Below, piece after piece: positions 45,428 to 54,929 of a stretch of DNA of 64,000 nt. The translations under genes and the position numbers were made by a program. The DNA is from Sphingorhabdus sp. Alg231-15 (GTDB lineage Bacteria > Pseudomonadota > Alphaproteobacteria > Sphingomonadales > Sphingomonadaceae). Location: assembly GCF_900149705.1 (NCBI RefSeq), contig NZ_LT703001.1, positions 124,001 to 188,000 of the forward strand, in the 5' to 3' direction. Under the pieces are notes generated by a model that did not search any database, had not been told where the DNA came from, and saw only the letters and a list, made by a program, of their open reading frames with translations. How positions within the stretch are numbered: position 1 is the stretch's first letter; every line of letters starts with the position of its first letter.

Positions 45428-46413
45428 AGCCGCTTGATTCTGTTGGAAAGGGAGAGCACGGCGCGGCGTTGTTGACCGTCTTGTTGCTGGTTGCGGTTAT
45501 TGCAGTGCTGGCCGCACACGGGATTGACCGTTTGGCGGGCGCTACAAAACTGGCTTCCAATTCCCACCAACTCAGTCAGGCCAAGGCCTATCTCATCGCT
45601 GCAGAGTCGATTGGAATGCAATCTGCGGAGCAGATCGTCAGTATATCGCCAGGGCGCACCACCAACATCGGCGGCTGGAATGGCCAAAAACGACGTTTCC
45701 CGGTGGCCGGGGGTTTGATCACCGCGGCACTAACCGACGGTGGAAACTGCTTTAACGTTAACAGCCTTGTGAGCCAGAACAACGCTCTCTTCGCTGCTCG
45801 TCCAGATGGCCAAAGTCAGTTTGTCCGGCTGATGACACTGTTGGAAATACCCCAGGGAACGGCTGTTGACATTGCAGAATCGGTGACCGATTGGATCGAT
45901 AGTGATACCGTATTGTCGCCCCGCGGTGCCGAGGACGAGTTTTATGTTCAGCTTGAAAAGCCCTACCGCACCGCCAATGCGTTGATGATCGACGTTAGCG
46001 AATTGCGCACGGTCAAAGGCGTAACCAGCGAAATCTATGCGCGTCTGGCGCCTTGGCTTTGCGCACTGCCAACAACTGATCTTTCACCAATCAATGTGAA
46101 TACACTTCGTCCCGAACAAGCAGTGCTACTCGCGATGCTGTCAAACAATCCCGATATCGTGCGGTCACGCCAGTTTTTGGGGCGGCGAACGGAAACCGGC
46201 TATGGCAGCCTTAATGATTTTTGGGCGGAGCCCTTTCCGGCTAGTTTTCTAGCCCCTTCGCAAGTGCAAAGCCAGGTGAAGCTAAAAACACGCTGGTTCC
46301 GTCTGGACATCGAAGTGAGCATGCAAGGTGCGCTGGTTGAGGAGCGCGCTTTGGTTGATGCGGCACGAAAACCCGCGCAGCTTGTTCACCGTCAGCGCGG
46401 CGATACGTTGTGA
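45424..46413 (+). CDS. gspK: Type II secretion minor pseudopilin GspK
   Basis: The 329-residue protein starts with a short basic leader and the helix GAALLTVLLLVAVIAVLAAH, followed by a large periplasmic domain with ESVTDWIDSD, GAEDEFY, INVNTLRPEQAVLLAML and GYGSLNDFW, typical of GspK, the tip subunit of the pseudopilus with GspI and GspJ. As is usual for GspK, the helix lacks the Glu at +5. It is translationally coupled to gspJ. Confidence 0.92.
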   Translation: MKPLDSVGKGEHGAALLTVLLLVAVIAVLAAHGIDRLAGATKLASNSHQLSQAKAYLIAAESIGMQSAEQIVSISPGRTTNIGGWNGQKRRFPVAGGLITAALTDGGNCFNVNSLVSQNNALFAARPDGQSQFVRLMTLLEIPQGTAVDIAESVTDWIDSDTVLSPRGAEDEFYVQLEKPYRTANALMIDVSELRTVKGVTSEIYARLAPWLCALPTTDLSPINVNTLRPEQAVLLAMLSNNPDIVRSRQFLGRRTETGYGSLNDFWAEPFPASFLAPSQVQSQVKLKTRWFRLDIEVSMQGALVEERALVDAARKPAQLVHRQRGDTL

Positions 46414-46516
46414 TGGTTGAATCCTCAATATAGCGTGCGCTAAATACTTGACGTCTGCCCCCATGCATCCCTATGCAGCGCGGCGCAGCAGGCAATATAT
46501 TGGCCTAGCGATTGTG

Positions 46517-46593
46517 GCGATCGTAGCTCAGTTGGTTAGAGCGCCGGTTTGTGGTACCGGAGGTCGGGGGTTCGAGACCCCTCGGTCGCCCCA
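46517..46593 (+). tRNA. tRNA-His (anticodon GTG)
   Basis: The sequence folds as a complete cloverleaf: acceptor GCGATCG / CGGTCGC, D-arm GCTC, anticodon stem CCGGT / ACCGG with loop TTGTGGT (anticodon GTG), T-arm GGGGG / CCCCT with TTCGAGA, discriminator C73 and an encoded CCA (46591-46593). The base before, G at 46516, is the expected G-1 that pairs with C73 and identifies tRNA-His. TTTTTAA follows directly, which may end transcription. Confidence 0.97.
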
Positions 46594-46726
46594 TTTTTAA
46601 CACCATATCTTCCGTATATTCAAACAGCTAACGGCCAACGGTACATCTTGGGGTGACAAACAGGGTTTGTAATATTATTACTCGAAAAACAAATTATGTT
46701 ACTCAGCAACTAAGGGGTTCTTCCAA

Positions 46727-47776
46727 ATGTCGGTGATGTGGGATCTGCCAGATTTTGATGGTCACGAGGCTGTTCATTTTTTTCACGACGTGGAAACCGG
46801 ACTCAGCGCAATAATTGCGCTCCATTCGACCCATTTGGGGCCGGGAGCTGGCGGCACGCGATTCTGGCACTATGAGAATCGGGAAACTGCAATAACCGAC
46901 GCCTTGCGGCTGTCACGGGGAATGAGTTTCAAGAACGCGATGGCCGGACTTCCGCTGGGCGGTGGTAAGGCGGTAATCCTTGCAGACCGTAACCGAAAAA
47001 AATCGCCGGATATGCTGGCAGCGTTTGGAAGGATGATCGATTCGCTGGCTGGGCGTTACGTCACGGCCGAGGATGTCGGCATAAGCACGGCTGACATGGT
47101 CGCGGTATCAAAAGAAACCCAATATGTATCGGGCCTTCCGGTCAGCGATCGGTCAGAAGCTGGCGGCGATCCTGGTCCATTTACCGCCATGGGCGTGTAT
47201 TTGGGGGTCAAGGCTGCAGTAAAGCACAAGTTGGGCCGCGACAGCATGGAAGATGTGCATGTCGCGATTCAGGGCGTTGGCAGTGTCGGCGGCGGATTGG
47301 CGCGTTTGCTGGCGAAAGATGGAGCCCGCTTGAGCCTTGCGGACATCCACAAGGATCATGTCAGCAGCTTGGCGGATGAGCTTGGCGCACAGGTTGTTGG
47401 ACTGGATGAAGTTATGCGTCTTGAAGCAGATGTGTTTAGTCCCAATGCATTGGGTGCGATTCTGGACAAGGTTTCTATCGCTCATCTGAACGTCCCTATC
47501 GTTGCCGGCGGCGCTAATAACCAGCTCGCGACGCCGGAAGACGGACAACGGATTTTCGACCGCAACATTCTGTTTGCACCTGACTATGTGATCAACTCGG
47601 GCGGTATTATCAGTGTCGGCCTGGAATATCTCGGCGATAGCGATGTCGAGGAAGTCAATCGCAGGATCGGGAAAATTCCGGCGCGCCTTACCGAAATCTG
47701 GGAAGAGAGTGCTTCGACAAAATTGCCTTCGGCTGAAGTTGCCGACAATATGGCACGGCTGCTGATCGGGCGATAG
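46727..47776 (+). CDS. Leucine/phenylalanine dehydrogenase-type amino acid dehydrogenase
   Basis: The 349-residue enzyme belongs to the Glu/Leu/Phe/Val dehydrogenase family, with the shorter length typical of the leucine and phenylalanine types. It has LGPGAGGTRFWHYEN, LRLSRGMSFKNAMAGLPLGG followed by GKAVI (catalytic Lys), AEDVGIS, and a Rossmann domain with IQGVGSVGGGLARLLAKDGA. It deaminates a branched or aromatic amino acid to the keto acid with NAD+ reduction. The exact substrate cannot be fixed by eye. Confidence 0.88.
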   Translation: MSVMWDLPDFDGHEAVHFFHDVETGLSAIIALHSTHLGPGAGGTRFWHYENRETAITDALRLSRGMSFKNAMAGLPLGGGKAVILADRNRKKSPDMLAAFGRMIDSLAGRYVTAEDVGISTADMVAVSKETQYVSGLPVSDRSEAGGDPGPFTAMGVYLGVKAAVKHKLGRDSMEDVHVAIQGVGSVGGGLARLLAKDGARLSLADIHKDHVSSLADELGAQVVGLDEVMRLEADVFSPNALGAILDKVSIAHLNVPIVAGGANNQLATPEDGQRIFDRNILFAPDYVINSGGIISVGLEYLGDSDVEEVNRRIGKIPARLTEIWEESASTKLPSAEVADNMARLLIGR

Positions 47777-47990
47777 CCGGAGCTGCAAGGCAGAATATGT
47801 TCGCCAGCGGAATGCATGTAAGCCGTTTCCGGCCTAACATTACGAAAATTTAGGCGGAGTCGCAGGTCAGGATAATTGCTATCAAGTGTCCGCTCGCACA
47901 GAAAAACACTTGTCGGCTTGCGACAGTTCTGCCATCAAAAAATCAGATTTACTGGTCGCACAGTAGCCAAGGGCAATGACCGTTTTTTAA

Positions 47991-48707
47991 ATGCACGCTT
48001 ATGCAAACCCTACCCGTTTTCTGTCGCTTGCCAGACCATTGACACTATGGTTGCTGGTTGCTGGTATTTTGCTGATCGGCTGCGGATCTATTTACGGGCT
48101 TTTATATGCGCCAGCTGACCGGCTCATGGGCGACAGCGTTCGGATTCTTTATATCCATGTTCCGACTGTATGGCTCGCCATGGGCGGATGGACAGCTATT
48201 GCGATTGCCAGCATCGTGCAGATTGCGTGGCGACATCCGTTGGCCGCAGTCGCGGCTCGTGCGGTGGCTGTGCCGGGCGCCCTGTTCACGGCACTGGGTT
48301 TGATTACCGGATCGATCTGGGCCCGCCCTACCTGGGGAACCTGGTGGGTCTGGGATGGCCGCGTGACGTCTGTCCTGGTTTTGTTTTTCCTTTATCTTGC
48401 CTATATTGCGCTGGCTAACGCGAGCGGAGAAAAAGGCGGTGTATCCCGCGTTACCGCGATTTTCGGAATTGTCGGAGCCATCAATATTCCGATTATCAAT
48501 CGCTCGGTCGTGTGGTGGAACAGTCTGCATCAAAAGGCCAGTATCACGGTCAGTGGATCATCTATTGATACTGCTTTTCTATGGCCGCTCGCCATAAATG
48601 TAATTGGCTTTAGCTTGGTGTTTGGCGCAATCGTTCTTATGCGTATGCGCGGTATATTGGCAGAAACCAAAGTAGAAGCGAGACTGAAGCGGATGGCAGC
48701 AGAATGA
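47991..48707 (+). CDS. ccmC: Haem exporter protein CcmC
   Basis: The 238-residue inner-membrane protein has six helices and the tryptophan-rich motif WGTWWVWDGRVTS, with the flanking His residues (YIHVPTVW and NSLHQKAS) that bind haem. CcmC loads haem onto CcmE in cytochrome c maturation system I. It opens an overlapping run ccmC-D-E-F-G-H-I. ccmA and ccmB are not upstream; the 214 bases between the dehydrogenase and ccmC (47777-47990) hold no gene. Confidence 0.96.
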   Translation: MHAYANPTRFLSLARPLTLWLLVAGILLIGCGSIYGLLYAPADRLMGDSVRILYIHVPTVWLAMGGWTAIAIASIVQIAWRHPLAAVAARAVAVPGALFTALGLITGSIWARPTWGTWWVWDGRVTSVLVLFFLYLAYIALANASGEKGGVSRVTAIFGIVGAINIPIINRSVVWWNSLHQKASITVSGSSIDTAFLWPLAINVIGFSLVFGAIVLMRMRGILAETKVEARLKRMAAE

Positions 48708-48838
48708 ACCATTGGCCCTTTGTGATTGCATCTTATGTGATTGTGCTGGTCGGCACAGCTGTGGTTATTGCGGGAAGCTATTTTGCGATGCTTGAATCGG
48801 AGGCCAAGGCGGATAAGCTTAAGCGGCCCCGGAAATGA
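48704..48838 (+). CDS. ccmD: Haem exporter small subunit CcmD
   Basis: A 44-residue protein starts at ATG 48704, overlapping the ccmC stop (ATGA). It has one helix (FVIASYVIVLVGTAVVIAG) followed by a charged tail (ESEAKADKLKRPRK), the usual CcmD layout. It helps release holo-CcmE from the CcmABC complex. Position between ccmC and ccmE confirms the call. Confidence 0.9.
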   Translation: MNHWPFVIASYVIVLVGTAVVIAGSYFAMLESEAKADKLKRPRK

Positions 48839-48863
48839 ACATGATGATAAGAGAGATTGACGC

Positions 48864-49313
48864 GTGAAGGCGAAACATCAGAGACTGACATTGGCCGTAC
48901 TGGCACTGGTCGCGCTGCTCGGTGCAGGATTGCTGGCGGCTTTCGCGTTGCAGGATCAAGCCAATTATTTTTATACCCCATCAGACATAGTCGCTAAAAA
49001 GCCTGCTGCGGGAAAAGCTATTCGGCTGGGCGGCATGGTCGAAGAGGGATCAATACGACATGATGCGGATGGCGTTACGGTGAACTTCATCGTGCAAGAT
49101 GGCACCGCGCAGCAAGCCGTTAGCTATACCGGCATTACACCCGATCTGTTTGTCGAAGGGTCCGGTGTTGTCGCGGATGGTAAGTTAACCAGCGATGGCC
49201 TGTTTGTGGCTGATAGCCTGCTCGCGAAACATGACGAAAACTATATCCCACGAGAGCTTGAAGGCATTGATATGACTGGCAATATGACCAAAACGGATAC
49301 GCTGGTCGAATGA
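48864..49313 (+). CDS. ccmE: Haem chaperone CcmE
   Basis: The 149-residue protein has an N-terminal helix, a periplasmic OB-fold (PAAGKAIRLGGMVEEGSIRH, VNFIVQDG, GITPDLFVEGSGVVADG) and the haem-attachment sequence LLAKHDENYIP, with His123 and Tyr127. Haem is carried covalently from CcmC to CcmF. The start is GTG 48864. It overlaps ccmF by four bases. Confidence 0.97.
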   Translation: MKAKHQRLTLAVLALVALLGAGLLAAFALQDQANYFYTPSDIVAKKPAAGKAIRLGGMVEEGSIRHDADGVTVNFIVQDGTAQQAVSYTGITPDLFVEGSGVVADGKLTSDGLFVADSLLAKHDENYIPRELEGIDMTGNMTKTDTLVE

Positions 49314-51247
49314 TTGCAGAAGCAGGTTTGATTGCTCTGTGGCTGGCCGCCGGACTGGCGTTGCTGCAATTTGCGTTGGGCGCCATTGGTGTGCGCGCCG
49401 GGCGTGAGGAATTTTACGCCGCGATCCGGCCAGTGGCGGTGGCACAAGGCGTGCTGGTTACACTTTCTTTCCTGCTTCTAATCTGGCTGTTCCTACGATC
49501 GGACATGTCTGTGTCGCTGGTGGTAAAAAACAGTGCGTCGGTAAAGCCGCTGCTTTACAAATTTGCTGGAACCTGGGGCAATCACGAAGGGTCCATGCTG
49601 CTTTGGGTTACGGTGATGGGGCTGGCGGGCACTTGTATCGCCCTTTTTGAGCGCAGTTTGAAAACAAAAACGCTGGTCACAACATTGGCGGCGCAGGCTT
49701 TCATCAGCCTTGGATTTTATGCATTTCTGCTGATCTCTTCCAATCCATTCGAACGGATGTTTCCGGTCCCGCAGGATGGACAGGGGCTTAATCCGTTGTT
49801 GCAGGACCCCGGTCTGGCCTTCCATCCACCAACGCTTTATTTCGGTTATGTCGGCCTTTCGGTGGCTTTCTCCTTCGCCGTCGGCGCGATGATCACCCGT
49901 GATGTCGGTCCGGCCTTTGCACGGGCAATGCGGCCATGGGTGCTAGGCGCCTGGGTTTTTCTGACGCTGGGCATCACGGCGGGCAGCTATTGGGCCTATT
50001 ACGAACTCGGCTGGGGTGGCTGGTGGTTCTGGGATCCGGTCGAAAATGCCTCTTTGATGCCATGGATAGCCGCCACAGCCCTGTTGCATTCGGTGACAGT
50101 ATTGGCGACGCGCGATGGGCTTCGCGCCTGGACGGTAATGCTGGCGGTTGTGGCTTTCTCCATGTCGATGATCGGCACGTTTCTTGTCCGTTCGGGAATC
50201 CTGACCAGCGTCCACGCATTTGCGGTTGATCCAGAGCGTGGTAGCTTCATTCTTGCGCTGCTTGCCATCTATATCGGCGGCGCCATGGCCCTGTTCGCGC
50301 TCAGGGTCGGGACCGTCAAGGAAGGCGCGCGTTTTGAATTTGTGAGCCGAGAGGGCGCATTGGTTGCCAATAACCTGCTGCTATCGGCCATATTGGGGAT
50401 CGTCTTTGTGGGCACGCTATATCCCTTGGTGGTCGAGGCGCTGACCGACGAAAAGCTATCGGTCGGACCCCCTTATTTCAATCTTGCAACCGGACCGGTT
50501 GCGCTGCTGCTGGTTGCGATCATGGCCGCAGGGCCTTTGCTGCGCTGGCGGAAAGATAACGCCAAGGCTTTGCTGAACCGCATATCCATACCGATTGTCA
50601 TCACCGCCGCTGCTTTATTCCTGTTGGTTCTGCTCACCACAGGCATGTCAGTCTTGTCACTGCTGGGCATGGCTCTGGCTGCTGGTATTGCTGTCGCCAG
50701 CTTTGTACCCTTGTGGAAGCGCAATTTACGTCGGACGCCGATGCACACTTATGGTATGGTGATTGCGCATTTCGGTATCGCCGTGGCGCTGGTCGGTATG
50801 GCGTCGGAAAGTAGTTTTACCGAAGAAAAGCTGGTTGCAGCCAAGCCCGGTGACGAGATTGTGGTCAACAAGTGGAAAATGAAATTCGAGGCGATTGAAC
50901 CAGTGGCAGGGCCCAACTGGACCGCATTGGAATCACGTATTACCGCACAATATGATGGCGGAAAAACCGTCGAGGTCACGCCGCAAAACCGTATGTTTGC
51001 ATCCGCCCAAACCCAGACCAGCGAGGCGGCTTTGCTGACGCGGTGGAACGGGCAATTATATGTTGTTCTGGGCGAAGGTGATGCCGAAGGACGCTGGCAG
51101 GTCCGGGCCTGGTGGAAGCCTTTTGTCACCCTGATCTGGTATGGCGGGATATTGGTTGCTTTGGGCGGCGTGCTTGCGATTGTCGGGCGTCTGCGGCGCA
51201 AATATCTGCAGCGTAAACAAAAAGAATATGCGGAACTGGTGCTTTGA
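49310..51247 (+). CDS. ccmF: Cytochrome c haem lyase subunit CcmF
   Basis: The 645-residue inner-membrane protein has about 15 helices and the haem-handling motif WGGWWFWDPVENASLMPW, preceded by WGNHEGSMLLW and PTLYFGYVGLS. It joins haem to the CXXCH of apocytochrome c with CcmH and CcmI. It is coupled to ccmE and ccmG by overlapping start and stop codons. Confidence 0.97.
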   Translation: MIAEAGLIALWLAAGLALLQFALGAIGVRAGREEFYAAIRPVAVAQGVLVTLSFLLLIWLFLRSDMSVSLVVKNSASVKPLLYKFAGTWGNHEGSMLLWVTVMGLAGTCIALFERSLKTKTLVTTLAAQAFISLGFYAFLLISSNPFERMFPVPQDGQGLNPLLQDPGLAFHPPTLYFGYVGLSVAFSFAVGAMITRDVGPAFARAMRPWVLGAWVFLTLGITAGSYWAYYELGWGGWWFWDPVENASLMPWIAATALLHSVTVLATRDGLRAWTVMLAVVAFSMSMIGTFLVRSGILTSVHAFAVDPERGSFILALLAIYIGGAMALFALRVGTVKEGARFEFVSREGALVANNLLLSAILGIVFVGTLYPLVVEALTDEKLSVGPPYFNLATGPVALLLVAIMAAGPLLRWRKDNAKALLNRISIPIVITAAALFLLVLLTTGMSVLSLLGMALAAGIAVASFVPLWKRNLRRTPMHTYGMVIAHFGIAVALVGMASESSFTEEKLVAAKPGDEIVVNKWKMKFEAIEPVAGPNWTALESRITAQYDGGKTVEVTPQNRMFASAQTQTSEAALLTRWNGQLYVVLGEGDAEGRWQVRAWWKPFVTLIWYGGILVALGGVLAIVGRLRRKYLQRKQKEYAELVL

Positions 51248-51771
51248 ACCGCTGGTTGCTCTGGTTGCCTTTAGGCCTGTTCGGATTGTTCTTTGTTGCG
51301 GTCGCGGCTGGCTTGATGATTCCAAAGGACAATATCATTGAATCGAAAATGGTCGGCAAACCGATGCCGACCTTCTCACTACCAGCTGCGATTGAACAAA
51401 GACCCGCCTTGAGCAGCACCGATCTGGTAGATGGCAAGCCCAAGCTGCTCAATATTTTCGCAAGCTGGTGTCTTCCTTGTATTGCAGAAGCACCGCAACT
51501 GCTGGAGCTGCAAGAGGCGGGTGTGGAAATCCATGCTATTGCGAGCCGAGATAGGCCGGAAGATATTGCGAACTTCCTTAATCGCTGGGGCAATCCCTAT
51601 AGCCGGATCGGCTCTGACACGACTAGCTCTGTACAGTTGGAACTGGGGTCATCGGGCGTTCCGGAAACCTTCGTGATTGATGGCAGAGGTATTATTGTTC
51701 ACCAGCATATCGGGGATATTCGCAAGGAAAATGTTCCGGAGCTGCTTGAGATTTTGCGGGAGGCCCAATGA
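51244..51771 (+). CDS. ccmG: Thiol-disulfide protein CcmG/DsbE
   Basis: The 175-residue protein has an N-terminal membrane anchor and a periplasmic thioredoxin fold with the redox pair in FASWCLPCIAEAP, plus GVPETFVIDGRG with the cis-Pro. It keeps apocytochrome cysteines reduced. The start is TTG 51244, overlapping the ccmF stop (TTGA). Confidence 0.95.
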   Translation: MNRWLLWLPLGLFGLFFVAVAAGLMIPKDNIIESKMVGKPMPTFSLPAAIEQRPALSSTDLVDGKPKLLNIFASWCLPCIAEAPQLLELQEAGVEIHAIASRDRPEDIANFLNRWGNPYSRIGSDTTSSVQLELGSSGVPETFVIDGRGIIVHQHIGDIRKENVPELLEILREAQ

Positions 51772-52181
51772 GATATACTCTGGTTTTTATCGCATCGATA
51801 TTGGCATCGCCCGTTGCAGCGCAAACCGGCTTGCCGCCTGCACCTTATGCGGATCAGCAACTGGCTGACCCTGCCAAGGAAGCTGCGGCGCGTGATCTGA
51901 TGGAAGAATTGCGCTGCCTGAAATGCCAGAGCCAGTCCATCGCAGACAGCAATGCCCCTATGGCAGGGGACATGCGCAGCCAGGTCCGCGAACGGATTGC
52001 AGCAGGCGAAACGCCTGACCAGATACGCAATTGGCTGGTCGAGCGCTATGGCAGCTGGGTGACCTATGATCCACCGGTAACGCCAATGACATGGCCATTG
52101 TGGATCGCTCCAATTTTTCTGTTGATTGCGGCCTTGTGGTTGGCACGCGGCCGCTTTCGCCGCAAAAAGGATGATAGCTAA
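51768..52181 (+). CDS. ccmH: Cytochrome c maturation protein CcmH
   Basis: The 137-residue protein has a signal peptide, the redox motif LRCLKCQSQSIADSNA, the VRERIAAGETPDQIRNWLVE helix bundle and a C-terminal membrane helix (WPLWIAPIFLLIAALWL). It is the short (CcmL-type) form; the TPR half is coded separately by the next gene. It overlaps both neighbours. Confidence 0.95.
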   Translation: MRYTLVFIASILASPVAAQTGLPPAPYADQQLADPAKEAAARDLMEELRCLKCQSQSIADSNAPMAGDMRSQVRERIAAGETPDQIRNWLVERYGSWVTYDPPVTPMTWPLWIAPIFLLIAALWLARGRFRRKKDDS

Positions 52182-52834
52182 TGGGCTGGCTGATACTTTT
52201 GAGTTTCCTGTTGCTGCTTTTTGGAAGTCTTGTCTGGCTCGGCAAGTTGCCACGTGGGGCCTATGAATTGACCGGAGCAGCACTGTTGCTTGGTGTGGCA
52301 GGGTACGCGTGGCAGGGTAATCCCGGCATGGCAGGCGTGTCGATAGAACCAACCGAAAAACCCAATAGTTTTGACGATAGCAGCATTGAATCCCGCAAGG
52401 AAATGGGCGAGCGTTTTGGTAGTGCGCAGGAATGGCTGATATTTTCTGATGCGCTGAATCGCAGCGGCAAACATGGCGCTGCCGCTAACTATTTGCGTAA
52501 TGGTGTGAAGGAGCATCCAAACAACCCGGATCTGTGGGTCGGCTTAGGCAATGCCTTGGTTGTTCATGCGGATGGTATCATAACGCCAGCCGCGCAATTT
52601 GCATTTCAGAAAGCGGCAGATATTTCACCCGAACATCCTGGCCCGCCCTTCTTTCTGGGCATGGCTTATGCCCAGTCTGGGAAAATTGATCAGGCACGCG
52701 CAATCTGGACAGAATTGCTGGAACGCAGCCCGGAAGAGGCACCATGGCGCAAGGATCTCGAGTCGCGTTTGGCTGCTATGGAGAAAATGCAACCTGCGCT
52801 GCCCATGCCCGAAAATGCCCCCGCTGGTAACTAA
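52181..52834 (+). CDS. ccmI: TPR-containing cytochrome c maturation protein CcmI
   Basis: The 217-residue protein has two N-terminal helices (about 1-20 and 25-45) and a periplasmic TPR-like part (about 85-200: LIFSDALNRSGKHGAAANYL, PDLWVGLGNALVVHADG, PGPPFFLGMAYAQSGKIDQA). CcmI/CycH binds the C-terminus of apocytochrome c. The one-base overlap with ccmH (TAATG) supports the call. It is shorter than many CcmI proteins. Confidence 0.85.
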   Translation: MGWLILLSFLLLLFGSLVWLGKLPRGAYELTGAALLLGVAGYAWQGNPGMAGVSIEPTEKPNSFDDSSIESRKEMGERFGSAQEWLIFSDALNRSGKHGAAANYLRNGVKEHPNNPDLWVGLGNALVVHADGIITPAAQFAFQKAADISPEHPGPPFFLGMAYAQSGKIDQARAIWTELLERSPEEAPWRKDLESRLAAMEKMQPALPMPENAPAGN

Positions 52835-52857
52835 AACACAGTTATATCAGGAGGTTG

Positions 52858-52900
52858 ATGGGCATATCTGCGGCTATAGTTGCGTGCTATAGAGGCCCAT
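52858..52900 (+). other. Hairpin in the ccmI-kup gap
   Basis: ATGGGC (52858-52863) pairs with GCCCAT (52895-52900), enclosing CTATAG (52874-52879) / CTATAG (52887-52892). It could end the ccm transcript or belong to the kup leader. No uridine run follows. Confidence 0.35.
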
Positions 52901-52986
52901 GCTAATCGCGCGCGCTTGTCGAAAAGGCTGCGCGGGGCTAGCGCAACCATTTCGACCCAATCAGGGGACCGCCAAAACGGCAATCA

Positions 52987-54927
52987 ATGTCTGAATCGAC
53001 GTCACAACCGAAACGGAAACGCAATCGCGTCATCCAGCCTCATGGTTCACGCCAAGAGGGCAGCGCCGTTGCAAAACTGGCCGCTGGTGCAATTGGTATT
53101 GTATTTGGCGACATTGGTACGAGCCCGCTTTACGCGTTTCGTGAGACATTTGTCGGCGCTCACCCATTAGAATTGGACAAGTTGCACGTTCTTGGCGTGG
53201 TCAGTCTGATTTTCTGGTCGATGACTCTGGTCGTGGCGATCCAATATGTGACCATCCTGATGCGCGCGGACAATAAAGGGCAGGGCGGCAGTCTCGCAGT
53301 GGTGGCCTTGTTGTCCGGGGCCTTGCGACGATCAAAATTCGGCTGGGTCGCGATATTGCTGGGCGTATTCGCGACCTCGTTATTCTATGGCGACAGCATG
53401 ATTACGCCTGCAATCTCGGTCTTGTCCGCTGTCGAAGGTTTGACCGTTGTGAATAGCGGATTGCAGCCCATGGTTATCCCGATTGCCGTGGGCTTACTTG
53501 TCTTTCTCTTCGTAATCCAATCACGAGGAACCGCAAAAATCGGGGCTTTATTCGCACCGGTTATGTTCGTCTATTTCACCGTCATCGCGATTTTAGGACT
53601 CACACAGATATTCCAGACTCCGGAAATATTGCTGGCGCTGAACCCCTGGTATGCTCTCCAGTTTTTCCTGATCGATGGTTTCAAGGCCTTTCTGGCCTTG
53701 GGTTCAGTCGTTTTGGCCGTAACAGGCTCAGCGGCTCTATTCGCCGATATGGGGCATTTCGGGCGTAAGCCGATGCGAATTGCGTGGTTCGGCTTCGTGA
53801 TGCCAGCCTTGCTGTGCAACTATTTCGGCCAAGGGGCTATGATCATCGGTATGGACGAAGCTGGTGCAGCTGCGGCAATCCAGAATCCGTTCTTCCTGCT
53901 TGCCCCCGAAATGCTGCGTTTGCCGTTGGTGATATTGGCAACGATGGCGACTTTCATTGCCAGTCAGGCCGTCATCTCGGGTGCTTTCTCGGTCACCCAT
54001 CAGGCGATCCAGCTGGGTTTCATTCCGCGCCTTACGGTGAAGCACACCAGCGCGTCAGAAGCTGGCCAGATTTATATTCCGGTGATCAACTGGACGATCA
54101 TGATCGCCGTTCTTATCCTTGTTCTGACTTTCCAGAGCTCAAGCAGTCTGGCGTCGGCTTATGGTATTGCCGTGACCGGTGCGATGCTAATCGATACATG
54201 CTTGCTGGCTGTACTGGTCTTTACGTTGTGGAAGTGGAAATGGTGGTATGCCGTTCCACTCATCGCCCTGTTCTTCGTGGTCGACGGTGCTTACTTTGCA
54301 GCGAACCTGACCAAGGTCCCACAAGGTGGCTGGTTCCCACTAATGGTTGGCGGCATTGCATTTCTGTTGCTCACGACCTGGGCCAAGGGGCGCAAAATTA
54401 TGCGCGAAAACATGGCAGAAGCCGCCATGCCGATCGAGATTTTCACCAAGTCCGCCAAAAATAGTGCTGCCCGGGTTCCCGGAACAGCGATTTTCATGGC
54501 GTCTAACTCTGTCGGCGTACCATCCGCTTTGCTGCACAATATCAAGCATAACAAGGTTATCCACGAACGTGTCGTGGTGCTGACCGTCAACATCAAAGAT
54601 GTTCCCTATGTGGAATTTGAGCACCGGATTGAGGTCAGAGATCTCGGGGATGGATTCTATCGCCTGATTCTGAACTATGGTTTCATGCAAGAAACTGATG
54701 TCCCTGCGGCTTTGAAGAAGGTCAAGCAATGCGGTATGGATTTTGACATGATGACGACCAGCTTCTTCTTGTCACGACAGACGTTGTTGCCGTCTGAAAA
54801 ACCGAAAATGATGATTTGGCGAGAGAAAATTTTCGCATGGATGTTGCGCAATGCTGCTACCGCTATGGAGTTTTTCAAGCTTCCCAGTAACCGGGTTGTC
54901 GAGCTTGGCAGTCAGATGGAAATCTGA
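52987..54927 (+). CDS. kup: Low-affinity potassium uptake protein Kup
   Basis: The 646-residue protein has about 12 helices and the KUP/HAK family segments: [59 protein letters not shown] and NYFGQGAMI, followed by a C-terminal cytoplasmic domain of about 150 residues. It imports K+ by proton symport. Its partner in potassium balance, the CPA2 efflux protein, is coded elsewhere in the window (19186-20994). The stop lies two bases from the end of the convergent methyltransferase gene. Confidence 0.97.
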   Translation: MSESTSQPKRKRNRVIQPHGSRQEGSAVAKLAAGAIGIVFGDIGTSPLYAFRETFVGAHPLELDKLHVLGVVSLIFWSMTLVVAIQYVTILMRADNKGQGGSLAVVALLSGALRRSKFGWVAILLGVFATSLFYGDSMITPAISVLSAVEGLTVVNSGLQPMVIPIAVGLLVFLFVIQSRGTAKIGALFAPVMFVYFTVIAILGLTQIFQTPEILLALNPWYALQFFLIDGFKAFLALGSVVLAVTGSAALFADMGHFGRKPMRIAWFGFVMPALLCNYFGQGAMIIGMDEAGAAAAIQNPFFLLAPEMLRLPLVILATMATFIASQAVISGAFSVTHQAIQLGFIPRLTVKHTSASEAGQIYIPVINWTIMIAVLILVLTFQSSSSLASAYGIAVTGAMLIDTCLLAVLVFTLWKWKWWYAVPLIALFFVVDGAYFAANLTKVPQGGWFPLMVGGIAFLLLTTWAKGRKIMRENMAEAAMPIEIFTKSAKNSAARVPGTAIFMASNSVGVPSALLHNIKHNKVIHERVVVLTVNIKDVPYVEFEHRIEVRDLGDGFYRLILNYGFMQETDVPAALKKVKQCGMDFDMMTTSFFLSRQTLLPSEKPKMMIWREKIFAWMLRNAATAMEFFKLPSNRVVELGSQMEI

Positions 54928-54929
54928 CA

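Noticed and set aside
52855-52905. A 15-codon ORF starting at 52858 in the ccmI-kup gap
   Set aside because: Its Shine-Dalgarno is only three bases from the ATG and the same bases form the hairpin described there.
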